Positions 23,860 to 36,925 are shown, counted from the first letter of the stretch. The stretch: 64,000 nucleotides of DNA from Aspergillus flavus (GCF_009017415.1 NC_092407.1:1178001-1242000), one strand, 5' to 3'. Notes: generated by a model from the sequence alone, not told the origin. Numbers and translations: made by a program.

Positions 23860-25467
23860 TCAAAAGATGGCAGAGATCATTTCAAACTGCTGTTCCACAT
23901 TGGATAACATGGCCAGCGTTGCGCTCTGATTTGCTGCTGTAGCCCACATCTTACAGTAATTTAATAAGGACTTCAACTTCTTGGCGTACAATCCTATCAA
24001 CGTATTCACCAAGGGTGCCCATTCTGAAGAACAAACCTCATAATCTCCGAGAAACAGACATCGCTCCGTGTTTGTGTTATTCGGAAAGTGACTGCTGGAA
24101 ATGGACGCTGAGTCTTGGGATCTCACCAGGGACGAGGTTGGTTGATCGTGACAGGAGTTTGGATGATGGTATGAAAGAGTTCCGAATAGTCCATTTTCTT
24201 GGCATACCCTTATCAGGTCCTTAAATGCCATAACCAGTTTCTCAACTATCAAGCCGAGAAGCATCATCCTCTCAGTGGATAGTGGACAGCAGTTGCAAGC
24301 AATCATTGTGGTACACTTTTCCACTGCCTTTCGCTGAAATGACAACACTAACTCCACATACGATTGTTCCAGGGGTTCCAGTGTATGGTCCTTTAGCTCA
24401 AGCTTCTCGAGAATATACGTAAGCTCTTTCCAGCAGTGACAGGCATGCGCTGTATCTGGAATGTTCTGCATATACTTCCTGGCAGCAAGTGTAACTATTT
24501 CATCCCGTTCTGATGTGAATGATGAGCCACGCTGATTATGTTGAAATTTGTTGGGTAGATGGTGGTTGAGAATTTGGCTCCCTGTACTTGGGTTTTGAGG
24601 TACCTCAGCAGTTTGTTCGAGGTTTCTAGTAGCTGGGGACGATTCAACACCATCTAACACGGTGTCATTCATATTGTTGGTCCTCGTGTCTTCTCCTTGC
24701 ATTAGAACTTAGCAAACACAATAAATATTGAATCACTTACTGGCAAAGTGATTATGGACTTGCAGATAATCACCGCTTGACATAAAGTCTAATTCAACAC
24801 CATACAGCGCAGATGTTGAATATAGTGCAAGGCCTTGCGCATAGCTAGGTCCATGTATTGGGTTGGGCTGCTGAGGCTCTTCGTTTAAAGGTGGACATAA
24901 GCTACGGATGGTCTTCACACTATCTTTTTCAAGCAGCCAGCCCTGAGTTGCTGTCCCTGTGGGGTCTATAAATTGCGAGAAGAGCACTTGTTGATCTTCC
25001 GAATTGTTCACTTCGCTCATACTGGGGATCACATTTGGAACTGAGCCTGAATAAGACCAGTCCTCTAGAGGGTTCGAACATGTAGCTGCCTCGCGTGTCT
25101 CGATCAGTAAGACGTCTTCATGCAAAGTTGATGGTAACGAGACACGGGTTGACGGGTCAGCGGGGCCATGAGATGAGTCGGGTTTCGACAAAGACTGAGT
25201 AGAGGATACTTCGAGAGATCGATTTGCACTACTTGCTCTTTTCCTCGGTCGAGAGGCCTTTCTCTGACTACGTACCATGCGCCGGTGACGAGTGCATACA
25301 GTGCTTTGATCCTGGCAATTGCCGCATGGATTCTGTCGATCACATCTGACCTGATACCAATCAGCCAAAGGAGCAACAGTCCCCGGGACAGGTCATAAAT
25401 ATGTGATCCATACCTTCCGGGCATTACAGTTGTCACACTGCTCAATAACGTTAACAGGACTCAACAT
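23860..25467 (-). CDS. AflR-like Zn2Cys6 pathway regulator
   Basis: This is a nuclear transcription factor likely to switch on the polyketide cluster. Three exons in phase (25467-25414, 25350-24741, 24695-23860) give 499 aa. The first intron splits the zinc cluster: CDNCNARK is in exon 1 and VRCDRQNPCGNC then VC in exon 2, giving all six Cys. A basic linker (RRMVRSQRKASRPRKR) follows, as in aflatoxin-type regulators. A Ser/Pro-rich middle leads to a C-terminal domain with CHCWKELTYILEKLE, VEKCTTMIACNCC and ERMMLLGLIVEKLV, the pattern of the AflR C-terminal domain. Family members bind TCG-N5-CGA-like palindromes. Its genomic pairing with a PKS and P450s fits a pathway-specific activator. Exact targets are inferred. 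Confidence 0.88.
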
Positions 25468-28093
25468 CACCTGGGGACCAAGAAAAACCTCGTACCACTC
25501 GATGCATCAGGGTTGGCCCCTTGTCAAATAATGATGCCTTCATACTAGCATAAAGTTTATATTAAGCGAAGTTCAAGAATAAGGATATGAAGCGCTCGAT
25601 TATCCGATCGCACAGCTTCAATGTTTAATTCTACAGCAGGTCTTGAAAGGGTTTATCTACCTTTTCACATTGTCGGAGATATAAAATAAGGTAGCTTTAC
25701 TAGCGCCATCTAGAACATAGTATGTCGATCTATTAGACTGCATGATAGCAATGATGGTGATAAGATATTAATAGCAAAATAGCCAACCCGTCGCCTGGAA
25801 GGGTTGGTCCGTACCCTTTGGTCCCTTTCTCCACAAGGAAACCCTAAGTTTCTGCGCCACGTTCCAGTGGCTATGCAGGCGATAACCAACTAAACCAAGG
25901 AAGCCCGAATTGAAATTCTATTTTTGATGTAGATGCAACAATGGAATTTTCATTCGATGTAGAATGCTATCTTTAACAATGGTAAGTTTTGTGGGTTCAG
26001 TCCGATGTACTATGGAATCAAGCTATGGAGAGATGTTTCATGATAAGACTTGGAACAAATTTACAAGATTTATATGCCAGAATATATTTTTTGTGACAGA
26101 AAGGCGGCCAGTACAGATTTACCAATGACCATAATAAAACAACACTAATGTCAACAAAAACCTCACTTTGGCATTACCCATTATACGATCCTTATGTATA
26201 CCATAAAGTAACTAAGTTAATCTAGAAGAGAAGACACCTTCTACCTCAGTGCCGCGCAATGAGCACCGGGTAAAGTAAAAGAAACATTTAAATGATATGT
26301 AATGATCCAAGCAACAGACTGAAGCTATCACTGACAACGACTACCGCTCTTGTCGATACTGACTTCTAAAATCAGGACCTGTAAGGATAACTTTGCTTTA
26401 CTATTGACGTAGTTACTCGACATTGGTTGCTTACGATATATTGGGTTATCGGCTTCATATCGGAGCACTTACATGGGCTACTAGGGCTGAACCATCTTTC
26501 TCTTCTAGTTGAAATCTCAAGATAATATCAGGTATGACTTTAAGCCGAGAAAGGCCGACCAGTGTATGAGACTAGCCGGTGGTCATGTCTTTGACTTAGG
26601 AACAGAATGAAATTATTTCAAATAATGAGAAAGATTATGTCAGTCACACTATAGATATAACGGTAGCAGTAGGTCATGGAACAAACGTTCTCTCGTTCAC
26701 CTATTATATTAATCTTTAGTTATTTTGTAACCGTCCCACACGGTACTAAAGCCGTATGAAGCTCTCTCATGGAAGCATAATTCGTCAAGAGTAAGGCACA
26801 TATGGACTGCAACCATGTCGGCCGTTTTTGCCTCTACATATTATGGCGAGTTTGCCCTTTCAAGCCTTTATGCCACTACAACGAACACAACTGTGAAAGC
26901 ATTATGATAATAAAACAATCCATTAAAAGCCAAAGGTTGTGCCTTTAGAGAGACACAGTCTATGGAGATTGGAAGACGCGACATGTCTCTCTACTTTCTA
27001 TGGACCATGAAAATCTCACGGGTATTCTACATCATCGATACATAATATTCGCGCACTATGAGGAATAGAAAACAGAAGTAGGGGTTATTTCCTAGCAGCA
27101 CTGAGAGCTAGTTAGCGCGCTGGAATTAATCCGATGCTATACCAGCACGGCTGAGATACTACACAACAATAATAAAACCTATTATAAGCTCTACAAAGAT
27201 CTAAGGGGTGGGCCTGGGGTTGACAATGTCTCACTTAAGTGCCCGTATGCATAACAATAGTCCTCTTAGTTTAAGCGCGTCTTTTTACGGGTTTGTGGCC
27301 CGGGCCTATGACTGACTATCCTGTGGTGCTGCCACGATGCTCAACGTTCATAGATAAAAATAGTCGGGGAAGATGGCTGTCGATCATTATTAACACTGAA
27401 AATCTTGGAAACGAAAGGATTTAATCCTGCATGGCTCGTACTCGATGAGTGGGTTTCCAACTTACTGAAACATGGCTCTACCATGTTGGTATAATAGCTT
27501 CTAGACCGTAAGCTAGTAGACAAAAGCTTGGTTGATGGAGTGAAGTCCACGCCATGCTACTCGTTCCTTGATTGCTGGATACTGACACCCCGGCCTATCC
27601 TAATTAGATTGCGACTGCCACGATTCTAGAAAGCAATAAAATCGAATTCCACGTCCAATCATCATTCCTTGCTAATGTACTGGAACAAAGGCGTGCGTTA
27701 ATCATTGTTGCCCTTCAGACGAGAAAAAGCTGGGTACCTCAACGACCCATGTTTTCCGTACTATTTTTTCATTATTGTGACAATAAAACAGTGATAAATG
27801 GAACCACAGTGACCCATAGTCCTACTAGAATCCGAACCTTATCTTACGAGTGCGATGATCTTGACCATATCCGTTCATCAGGATTTTCGAAGGATCTAAC
27901 GCTAAGGCTAGTAATACGACCAAAATACGTTCCGCTTAGTAACGTGTTCCGCTTAGTAAACTTGTATAGAGACAATTTATGCTTCAGTATCTATGAGAAG
28001 GATATAGTTCTGGCCAGGTGGATGAGTGGGGTAGTGAGACATGTAGTTGCGTGTACAATGTGGCATCTTTGTCTCACTCGGATGGACGTCGAG
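25468..28093. other. Gene desert, 2.6 kb, AT-rich
   Basis: No coding structure is visible over about 2.6 kb. The DNA is AT-rich with dense stops in every frame. The one frame at 27749-28147 has no family features. It separates the polyketide locus from the dioxygenase/transporter region and may be an old boundary or heavily mutated repeat. Confidence 0.5.
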
Positions 28094-28101
28094 TATAAAA
28101 A
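28094..28101 (+). promoter_or_regulatory. TATA box of the intradiol dioxygenase gene
   Basis: The sequence tataaaaa is about 110 bp upstream of the ATG at 28205, a standard distance. Confidence 0.5.
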
Positions 28102-28204
28102 GCCCATACGCCGGTGCAAGATGATAGTAGTTCAGTCGAGAAACTAGAGACGGTGGATTGATCCCAAATTCCTGATACTGATACTCAACTGAAATTCCAT
28201 CACC

Positions 28205-29434
28205 ATGATAACTTTTATATGGCTCTTCGTAATATCACTGGCTCTTCATGGAGTTATCACTTCAGCACACTCTCATACCCTCACTAGTCGAACCTTGGGT
28301 CACTGCAATGCCAGCAGGAAAAGGGAAATGAGCCAGCATTTAGCCCGTGATCTAAAGGATTTGATCATGGGAGAGGCAAGCACGCGGCATTGACATTGAT
28401 AGTAGGAGCCCCTGAACCGCAATATGCATATGAAAACTAACCTAGATTAGAACTTCTCGTCGCACCTCGAAGTTACTATGACTCGCTAGCCACAGACCAC
28501 AATGTCACGTACACCGGATTCAACAAGGACACTAACGAGCAACTCTTGTTCTCGCGTTACGACGAGATTTGCGTCCTGGATAAGCAGGCTACTCACGGTC
28601 CTTACTGTTCGTATTATACTTACCGTGTATGTTAATGGACTTCATGACTAACCTTTGTCTCATAAAGACGTATCTGGTGAGCACATTCGGCAGAACATCT
28701 CCGAGATGCAGCTAGGAATTCCCCTATATTTGGAACTCCAGCTCGTCGATGTTAACACATGCCAGCCAGTTCAGAATGCTTTTGTCGACATCTGGCACTG
28801 CAATAGTACCGGTATCTACTCAGGAATTGCCAGGGACCCAAAGCTAGATCTTCCCCCAAATGGAAACGCCGACGACAGAGACAACGTCAATACAACGTTC
28901 TTCCGGGGGATCCAAAAGACCGATGACTTTGGCGTCGTCAGATTTGAGACTAAATTCCCGGGTCATTACGCCCTCCGTGCAACCCATATTCATGTTATCG
29001 TTCACGAGAATCCACACGTGCTACCAAATGGTACCCTGGAGCTTGGAACTGGGAGTATCGCACATGTTGGCCAGGTGTTCTTTGGCCAAACTCTGATTGA
29101 ACTCGCTGACACGTTCTATCCATATACGCAAAACACCAACGCCATTGTTTTGAATCAGGAAGATGGTATCTTTTACGATGAGGCATCTAGCATGGATCCG
29201 GTGGCCAACTACGTCCATGTGGGAGACTCCCTGGAGGATGGACTAGTGGCATGGATGGCATTCGGAATCAACACAACCAGCGACTATACAGATACTGTCC
29301 AAGAAGCCAGTTTCTACGGAGCTGAAGGTGGGGAGACCAACGAGAACTACAATATCACCAAGCTGGGACCACTAGAAACGGTTCCTAGCGGTGTCCCCAC
29401 CCCGTCAGCCTTCACAACAACTATCGGTCTCTAG
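28205..29434 (+). CDS. Secreted intradiol ring-cleavage dioxygenase, apparent frameshift
   Basis: Family members use Fe(III) to cleave catechols between the hydroxyls. Exons are about 28205-28401, 28451-28606 and 28668-29434. A signal peptide (MITFIWLFVISLALHGVITS) and LGHC motif open the protein. HGPYY ends exon 2; VDIWHCNSTGIYSG and PGHYALRATHIHVIVHEN supply the Tyr, Tyr, His, His iron ligands. Many NxT sites fit secretion. The intron at 28402-28450 has a good CTAAC branch point, but its upstream frame (RGIDID) is offset by one base from the signal-peptide frame. A +1 frameshift therefore appears between about 28365 and 28383. It could be a real mutation or a sequencing error. All catalytic residues lie after it. 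Expected length is about 372 aa. Confidence 0.85.
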
Positions 29435-30305
29435 ACAATTATACGCAAGGGCGCATACTTTACTATTGTACGGTCACCTATTACACTGGTCCTATTGCTA
29501 CACTCATGTTAACCCCCCTAGAACCACCACTCTGCTCTCTTCTCTCTGTTATTCTTGTTCTTTTCATTCATCTTACCTCGGGCACTGTCAAAACTCGTGC
29601 TGCTACTTTCTAGAACTTGCTTTTGCCTGACCCTAGTCTGTCTTTTTGTTAAGTAATAAACATATTCTTGGACCCTCAACCTTTTCTTCGGAGGATAGAT
29701 TTGTGTTGATATTGTAATTCAATTAAAATGGTTAAGCTACCGCATTTCCCAACCGTTTATCCTGCCCAGCATTGATGGCCGTGGTTGTACTCGTTGGGTG
29801 TCCAAACATATAGCTGAACTGCAGCTGGTGAATTCTTATTACATAGTTTGACATAACATCACTGAACGATGGGATAATGCTGTGTTATTTGATGGCTGCT
29901 TTTTGCATTTTGTTGCTCAGGATCTCACGTTTGCTTTTGGTTTAATACACGTTCGTCTCGATGAGAAGATGGCACTTCCTCGCGCGTTGAAACTCGACAC
30001 TTTATTGAACACGATAATACTGCAATTACGGTACGACAATTAGAAAGCAATGGTGTAGGAGTTTAGAAGATGTGCAGAGGCTATATTCGTTCTGTGCTAA
30101 AGAGCAAAAAAGCAGGTATCATAATGCTGTACAATGTTCATAATAGGAAAGATCTTGGACCACTGCAGTCCTTCACCTTGTATCCGTAATATTCTCAGGG
30201 TTTTTTATTCAAGATGAGAACCCTCCTTGTTCATTTTGTCATGCTCTGAGCCTTTCTGAATACCCTTTCTAGGTAAGACCAGAGAATATATATCACAAAT
30301 ACCTC
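29435..30305. other. Intergenic between convergent genes
   Basis: A pyrimidine-rich stretch near 29500-29700 probably forms the 3' region of the dioxygenase transcript. I see nothing coding. Confidence 0.5.
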
Positions 30306-31902
30306 TCATGCATGCTCCTTTTGCTCGATATCCAGCTTCTTCTCAACTCCCTCTACATCCAAATGAGATACATCCCCCTTCGGAAGATCCTTCGCCATAG
30401 ATACAACATGCCACACGGACGGGGCATCACGAAACACCTGATTCAAGGACTCGAGATTGCGGCCCATCGTTTCAGGATAGAAGAAGTACACTGAGACGGG
30501 GATGCACGCCGAGATAGCCGCATACACGATATAATACTGATATCCGATGGTATCAAGCGCAACGGGGGTGATCATCACCACAATGAAATTCCATAGCCAC
30601 TTGTTTGCTGTTGATATGGAAGCCATAGCGACCCGTAGTTGGATAGGGGCGACCTCTGTGCAATAGACGAAGTTTGCGCCCGAAAACCCAATTGGATAGA
30701 ATAGGTTGAACAGCCAGATGAAAACCACGGAAAGGACCGACGCGGCTTTGTTGCTGGTGTCGAAGCTGGTTGTGATTGTTAATACAACCATGCAGAGGCA
30801 CATTCCTGTGCCGCTGAACATAAAAACCTTCCGACGACCGAGCCGGTCGATTGCAAAAAAGGGGATGAAGTTGCAGAGACATTTCCAGGTTAATGCGCTT
30901 GCAGCTAGGATTCGAGACAGGTCACTCCCGAGTTTGAGGTTTTGTTCGAAGATTGTAGAGATGTAGGTTGAGATTAGATTGCCGCCACACATTTGCTGGA
31001 AGAATTGAATGACCATGCATAGAGTGAACCGGTAGAAGAGACGGTCTTCGTTTTTGCCGGAGAATACCTCGCGCAGCTTGAAACAACTGGATTGCTCCGT
31101 TAGTTCTAACGCGGCCTCGATACTTGCAATCTCTGCTTGGATGGTTTCATCTTCTACCGGGAGTCCTCTGTAGGCTGCTAAACTGCGGACAGCGTCGCCT
31201 GTGCGGCCCACTAGAACTAGCCACCGCGGGGACTCCGGGAGAAAGAACACAGATACGAGTATGATCAAAGGGAAGAGAAAGGAAAGAGCCAGGGGGACGC
31301 GGAACTGCGTTTGTCCAGTTGTCTTGCTGAGTCCGAAATCGATCCAGTTGCACAGAACAAAGCCCAGGACCATGCAGATACCATCAACAACCACATGCTG
31401 GCCACGGTTCTTCGCTGAGCTACATTCTGCCTGGAAGACTGGGACAGTGGCGCTAAGCTGTCCAACGCCAATGCCCAGTATAACCCGCCCCACGGTGAAC
31501 TGGGCGGTGTTGTAGGCCGAGGTTTCTAACAGCTCGCCTATCACAACGATAGCAGCAGCGAGGAAAATAGTCTTGCGCCGACCAAGACGGTCTCCGAGAT
31601 ATGTACACGAGAGTGCTCCCAGGAGCGCCCCAAGTTGGAGAGAGGCGATGACTGCCCCTTTCCTTGTTGCGTTTCGTTCCTTGATGGCACCATGGGTGTT
31701 GATTGTGTCAATTTCAGGGAACGTGTGGACCCTGGAGGGATGTCAGCTTCTTATTCAGATGTGGATAGCGGACGTAACATCCATACCATGTTTGCAGGGT
31801 GGCGAGCGGCCCGACTCCCGCTTGATTATAACCGTAGGTGATGAATGCTGGTGCGACGATGAGAAGCACCTGTGCCAGACGCAACCCTTGCCCTTGAAAC
31901 AT
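30306..31902 (-). CDS. MFS sugar-porter family transporter
   Basis: This 12-helix plasma-membrane transporter is of the hexose/sugar-porter type, usually a proton symporter. Two exons (31902-31787 and 31731-30306) give 513 aa. Signature motifs: GDRLGRRK in the loop after helix 2, VGRVILGIGVG, PESPRWLVLVGR after helix 6, DRLGRRK again in the second half, and PETMGRNLESL near the C-terminus. The exon 1 frame starts MFQGQGLRLAQVLL and joins in phase with the ORF body. It converges with the dioxygenase. Sugar or polyol uptake is the family default; an organic-acid substrate is less likely from sequence. It may belong to the acid-metabolism island only by proximity. Confidence 0.9.
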
Positions 31903-33303
31903 TGTGTATTCTTATCTTGCAGTGCCCAGGCATTAGCGTGAGATAGAACATGTCCAAGATAGAGATTTATATCTTGGCCCCCGCATCTTCGCGAGAAAAA
32001 AATCTGGGGCAAGGAAATTAGTGTTAACTGGGGCCCCGTAGACGAAAGTCCGCGGGAGACAATCAGCCCTCCAGATCCCGCGGGCTCAACGCACCCGTCG
32101 GTAAATGAACTCAGCTAACACAACTCCCAGTGCCGAGGGCTTGCGGGCCAGGAGTGGCGAAGTGGCCAATTGGAAAGTCAAGAAGAAATAAATCAATACT
32201 GGCAATCTGTTAAGCGAACTCTCTGCCCACGTTTGCTCCTCGTGCTGATTGGCTTATTGAATGATTAGTTCGAGTAGCCCTAGGCTTTTGCTTGCAAGGT
32301 AAGAGAGGGATATCTTCCCCAGTCACCTGGGTAGGACTACCTTCCCCAGATTTCTAGGCAACTATGTGCCCACTTGACCGTGCAGACTTTGCACAGTTGC
32401 CTAGCCTCTGAAAGTCGTTCAAAGGACCAGATTAGCCAATCAGTCAGAATTGCTGTCGGAAACTATACGATGCACTTTGCCGCGCGACTGGCTAAGGTGT
32501 GGTACTCATAAGAAGATCTCAGGTTAGGGTGGGTCATCGTAACCTGGCCATATTCTATCGAGGTGTTCTTCCTTAAGCTTTTGTCGAAGCCTCCTCGAAA
32601 GATAGTTCTTCTGTTCATTGCTTCGGACGCAGAGCATAACGCACGGAGACTCGTGGCTTCTGAATACCATGTCGGTATGTCCAATGACAAAGTTGGTAGT
32701 ATGTCAGATGCCTGAAGACTGCTGACTGACTTCAATCAAGTTCGAAACGATCCATGAGACAAACCCCTCGAGTTAAAGTTTGATGGTGGTCTATACCTCG
32801 AAATCAACCAATTGAGCCATGTGTGACCGAGATACAGAGTATAAACATTGATCCAAACAACCCGGCTTACCTGACTATTACCTTCTGGCGCCAGATTCAG
32901 CATAGAACCATGTACGTGATATATCGCCCTGCCAGAGCGTGCAGATGTTCGTTCTTCTGGATGATGTTGTCCAAGCATGTTGCGGCCGTCATATATACGA
33001 TAGACTATGTTAGGTCGATCCTTGCGATCTCACACTGCGACTAATCTCATTTTCATAAATATAATACCCCATGATCTGTGGGGCAAACACCATGGAATCA
33101 AACAAACAACAAGCATTGTGAATAAATATTTTCCTACCTCTGCCGCCTAGTTCCATCCCGCCTTCAATGTTCAGAATTCCAATGCCCTTGAAAAAAACAC
33201 AAATGTAATGACGTTAGACGAATGTCGCTGCATTGCCGATCGAGGAATCCCTCATAGCACCGCGTGACAGTCATTTCTTCGCCATCAAATGCGCCATGGC
33301 GGC
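31903..33303. other. Intergenic, 1.4 kb
   Basis: No gene is recognised. Short frames (32463-32735 and 32736-32978, minus) lack motifs. The left end is the promoter of the sugar-porter gene. Patches of GC-rich sequence near 32020-32100 contrast with the AT-rich rest. Confidence 0.45.
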
Positions 33304-35096
33304 TTATAATTTGTACCTCCAACCACGCTCGTTGCCGGAATGCATCGTCCATCCCTCAGCCTCGTCCAACCTCTTATTGAGCCTTCTGCCTCTCCAATTT
33401 ACAGCAAAAGCCGACAGCGCCACCAGTGCGCACCCCATGAGCACCAAGCCACCACCCATACGGTAAAATGGCTCTTGGCTGGTTGGATAAAAGTAGGGAC
33501 TGAACCAGTGACTCGACTGGCTGATGCAATTGGCAATAGCAATGAGAGCAGCCTTTTTTGCTCTCGGTGAGGGTACCACGGTTGTTTCCCAAGACAGCTG
33601 TAGGTTGAGCCCACTGTAAGTACCGCAGATGAGTAGGATGATCCCGAAGTACCGCGCCCCGACATTCAGCGTGCTGATGAGAATACTGCACCCTGCGGCG
33701 GAGATAATTATGGGGATCACTATGTGCCACGTCGACTCTTGGAGTCTGCCACAGGACCAAGCTGCGGCGCAGGCGAAGACATAGGCAATGGCATATGGAG
33801 GTGCTTGGACAAGGTATGTGGTCATGGTGTCGAAGCCGAATGTTTTTATGATCTAACGTGACCGGTCAGACATAGGCTTCCAACTGACAATTGCATTTGA
33901 CATGGAGATACTGTTAGGTAAGCGGGGAGCAGACTCACCGAGGGCAAAAAATCCTTGAAGCTCTGCGCAGTGACCAGTGCGAAGTGCATGAGGCAAAAGA
34001 ACCAGGTAAAAGGATCCTTCACGGCATCCTTGAGCCCATCCCACGTCCCTCCTACGGTCTCATCCCGTCCACCATTAGACACAAGCACTCGGTATTGTGC
34101 CATCTGGCTCTCCTCTTCGGACAGGAAACGAGTGTTATGCGGCCAAGCCGGCAAGAAAATGAATGAAGCGACTGCAACAACAATAGATGCTATCCCCTCA
34201 ATCAAGAAGAACCACTGCCATGCATGCAGGCCGCTAATGCCATCCATATTCTCGAGAACACCGGCAGCTAGGAATCCTGAAATAATGTTGGAAATAGTGT
34301 TGCCAGCATGCCAGATGGCCATGCGCATAGGAGACTCTTCTTTCGTGTACCATGAAGAAGTCACTATGCTGCTAGCGTTAGAACGTGTATGGTAGATAGA
34401 GGCTGCATTTGCTTACGTAGGGTGAGAGCAGGAAAAAAAGGTGCCTCGGCCAAGCCAATAAAGAAACGAACGACGCAGAAGCCCACACCGCTGTAGGACT
34501 GTTAGCTAGTTGCCGTGGCCCATAAGGAACTGTTGATGAAGGCTCACTTCGTCATTGCAGGCATACAAATAGTCCCACAGCTCCACATGAACATTATCAC
34601 CGGGAGGAACCAACGTGGATTCGATTTAGCCATGAGTAGGTTTCCTGGAAGCTGGCCGACGAGGTAGCCCACATAAAAGGTCGAGATGCCTGCATTCCAC
34701 ACGGTATCTGTCATATTCAAGTCGCTCTGTAACCCGGCCAGACGGGCATTAGAAACATTGATGCGGTCGAGATAACTAATAGAGGGTTAGTCCCTTAGTC
34801 TCTCTATATAATGGCAGCAGGGCTTACTTCATCAAGAACATGAGTGTGACGCAGGGCATCATGTGCCAGTCAATCTTTTTGAGGACACGCTTGTTGAGTG
34901 CTTCCATCTGCTCCGGGCTCAGATATCGCAAAAGCTCGAACCGCGCCTGAATTTCTTCTGACGGGATGTAGACGCCCTCGGGAGGCTGCTGCTTGTTGTA
35001 CTCCGAGACATCCTCGATATGCTTCTCCATCGCCTTGATGTCTGTGGTGCAATTGGTTTGCTCTTCTGCCTCTGAACCTGGTGGTAACGGGGTCAT
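33304..35096 (-). CDS. MFS transporter, anion:cation symporter (ACS/allantoate-permease-like)
   Basis: The Dal5/Tna1-like ACS family takes up carboxylates, vitamins and related anions. Five exons in phase (35096-34828, 34775-34548, 34490-34417, 34363-33939, 33852-33304) give 514 aa. Typical features: a long hydrophilic N-terminus, KKIDWHMMPCVTLMFLM, then YLDRINVSNARLAGLQSDL, GYLVGQLPGNLLM, GLAEAPFFPALTL, SSWYTKEE and FLPAWPHNT before the central loop, and a basic C-terminal tail (RRLNKRLDEAEG). It is on the same strand as the mitochondrial carrier, 445 bp apart. The substrate is not readable; given the neighbours an organic acid is a reasonable hypothesis. Confidence 0.9.
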
Positions 35097-35541
35097 GGTC
35101 GAGATGAAGTTGAGCTTGTATCCAGGTGATACTTGGACAGTAGAAAGATGCTCGAATAATTAAGTGTTTGTGAGTATTGAAGGCTACATTTATATATGTG
35201 TCGTTGTGATGGAATGTCTAGGCATGAAGTGACATTCTCAAATCTGGGGTTTGCGGGGCCCCGCACAGTTGCTGTTGTGGATCCCGCGGAAGAAAAAAGC
35301 AGACAAAGGTTGCTATCTAGACCAAGACACAATTCAAAGATCCTGCGTCCAGTGGCATACATCCAAGACTTTCAATGGCGAGTAGCCATGGCGCCCATCT
35401 TGGCAAACTCTGGGCAGTCACACTATACGAGTCGTAAGATCCGCGGACGGTAGATGGACTGAGATGGGCACTCTTGATGGTGTAACATGCTTCAATTGCC
35501 AATTACATGCAGTATAAACAAACTTAAAATTATGCATAGGA

Positions 35542-36634
35542 TCATTCATTCGTCCTGCGTTTCCGTGAGCCCATTAGAAGTGCGGCAACATTCTCATAGA
35601 CTGTAAACACTATCCCACCGCTGAGAATCAGCCTCCCTAGTCGCATGGAGCTTCCACGCCAGAAGGCCCGCACACCACCATCTTTCAGCACATCGCGCAG
35701 GGCTTCCATAGTCGATGCGCCCTTAGCCCCTTGGGCACGTGTCTTGATGGTGTCAAAGGGCTGGGTCATGTATACTGTAATGACACCGGCCGTGGCTCCC
35801 ATTCCAAATGTCAGCGCTGGGTTCTTTGTGTCCTTGATGCTGGTTCGCGACGATACAATCTCCTTTATGACGTTGTATGAGCCCATACGTACAGCAGACG
35901 TGGCCGACTGCTTCATTGTAGTGGAGAGTAAGCCGCGATAGACCTCACTAATGCCAGACTCGGCCACGATAGTGCGGAGGGCGTGGAACCCGCCCCTATA
36001 ACGACGTGTGGTTGATGAGCGTGCGTCGTCGATGCTGTGTTTGCACAGGCAATATATCAGTATATGAGTAACAATGACGAAAAACAGACTTACAGAGCAG
36101 TTTTGATCCGTTCTGTGGGAGTTACTGCGACCACACTCTCCACCGTTCCCGCGACCATACCAGCCAGAATGCCTCTTGCTGGGGACAGCGTTCCGTCCGT
36201 ATCCGCCAAAAGGTTTTTAATAGTGTCAAAAGACAAGAAACGCACACCGGCCTTGAAGGCAGTCCCAAGAATCAGGGTCGAGCAACCGGTGTAAATGGCT
36301 CGAACACCATCATGGCGTGCTGTCTCCAATATCACTGCCAAAGGATGCCTGGACGCCTGAGTAAGAATAGTACCGCTAGCAGCCTTTTGGCTTAGTTGGA
36401 CTCGTGTTTTAGCGAACTCAAAGGGGTACTGTGACACGGGTTGAAGGTTAGCAGGACGAGTGAGACGACGGGAGAGAGGATAGAACAGACAGTAACGGTT
36501 GCTTCCACTGCACCTGCTACGGCGCCAGCAGCTAGCGAGATACCTGGGGAAACGGCATTCTTCTTGGCTATTTGCGGTTGTGTCTTTGGTGTAGACGCCG
36601 TAGAGCGCAGCTCCGCCACAGGATTGGTCGCCAT
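35542..36634 (-). CDS. Mitochondrial carrier, tricarboxylate-transporter-like
   Basis: This inner-membrane antiporter of the SLC25 family most resembles citrate transport protein (Ctp1) types. Three exons (36634-36491, 36428-36094, 36034-35542) give 323 aa. The three repeats are seen with their Px[D/E]xx[K/R] signatures: YPFEFAKTR, TPTERIKTAL and QPFDTIKTR. GISLAAGAVAGAVEA starts helix 1 and RGGFHALRTIVAESG lies between repeats. It is divergent from the Zn2Cys6 gene (291 bp between start codons). In itaconate-type clusters an analogous carrier exports citrate or cis-aconitate to the cytosol, which makes this a likely pathway-dedicated copy rather than the housekeeping one. Exact substrate needs phylogeny. 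Confidence 0.9.
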
Positions 36635-36925
36635 GGAGAATATTGGTTAATTTGAAAAAGGATGACCGACGAATTTACAAGCCCTAGAAATAGAGTACAG
36701 TAGTGGCAGCTCCCAAGGAGCACCAAAGATCCTTAATTGAAGGTTCGGCATTTGGAGTGTACGACATGGAAAGTGTTCCCGCGGGATCTCATCCTTCCAG
36801 AGTATATTTAGATGAGCCGGTGCTCCCCACCCACGTGATTAGACAGTCTCGGCGGAGATAAGATAAACACCGCGGACGGAATCTCGGAGTTTTTCTACCC
36901 TGCATTTGCATCCACTCTGACAGCC
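36635..36925. promoter_or_regulatory. Divergent promoter, mitochondrial carrier / Zn2Cys6 regulator
   Basis: Only 291 bp separate the two start codons, so both genes share upstream DNA and are likely co-expressed. CGG and CCG triplets, the half-sites of Zn2Cys6 factors, occur around 36855-36875 (tctcggcggag, ccgcggac), which would allow autoregulation. No single operator is defined by eye. Confidence 0.5.

Noticed and set aside
25020..25445. Separate 113-aa minus frame beside the regulator
   Set aside because: It is an alternative frame over the zinc-cluster exon; the spliced AflR-like gene explains the conserved Cys pattern better.
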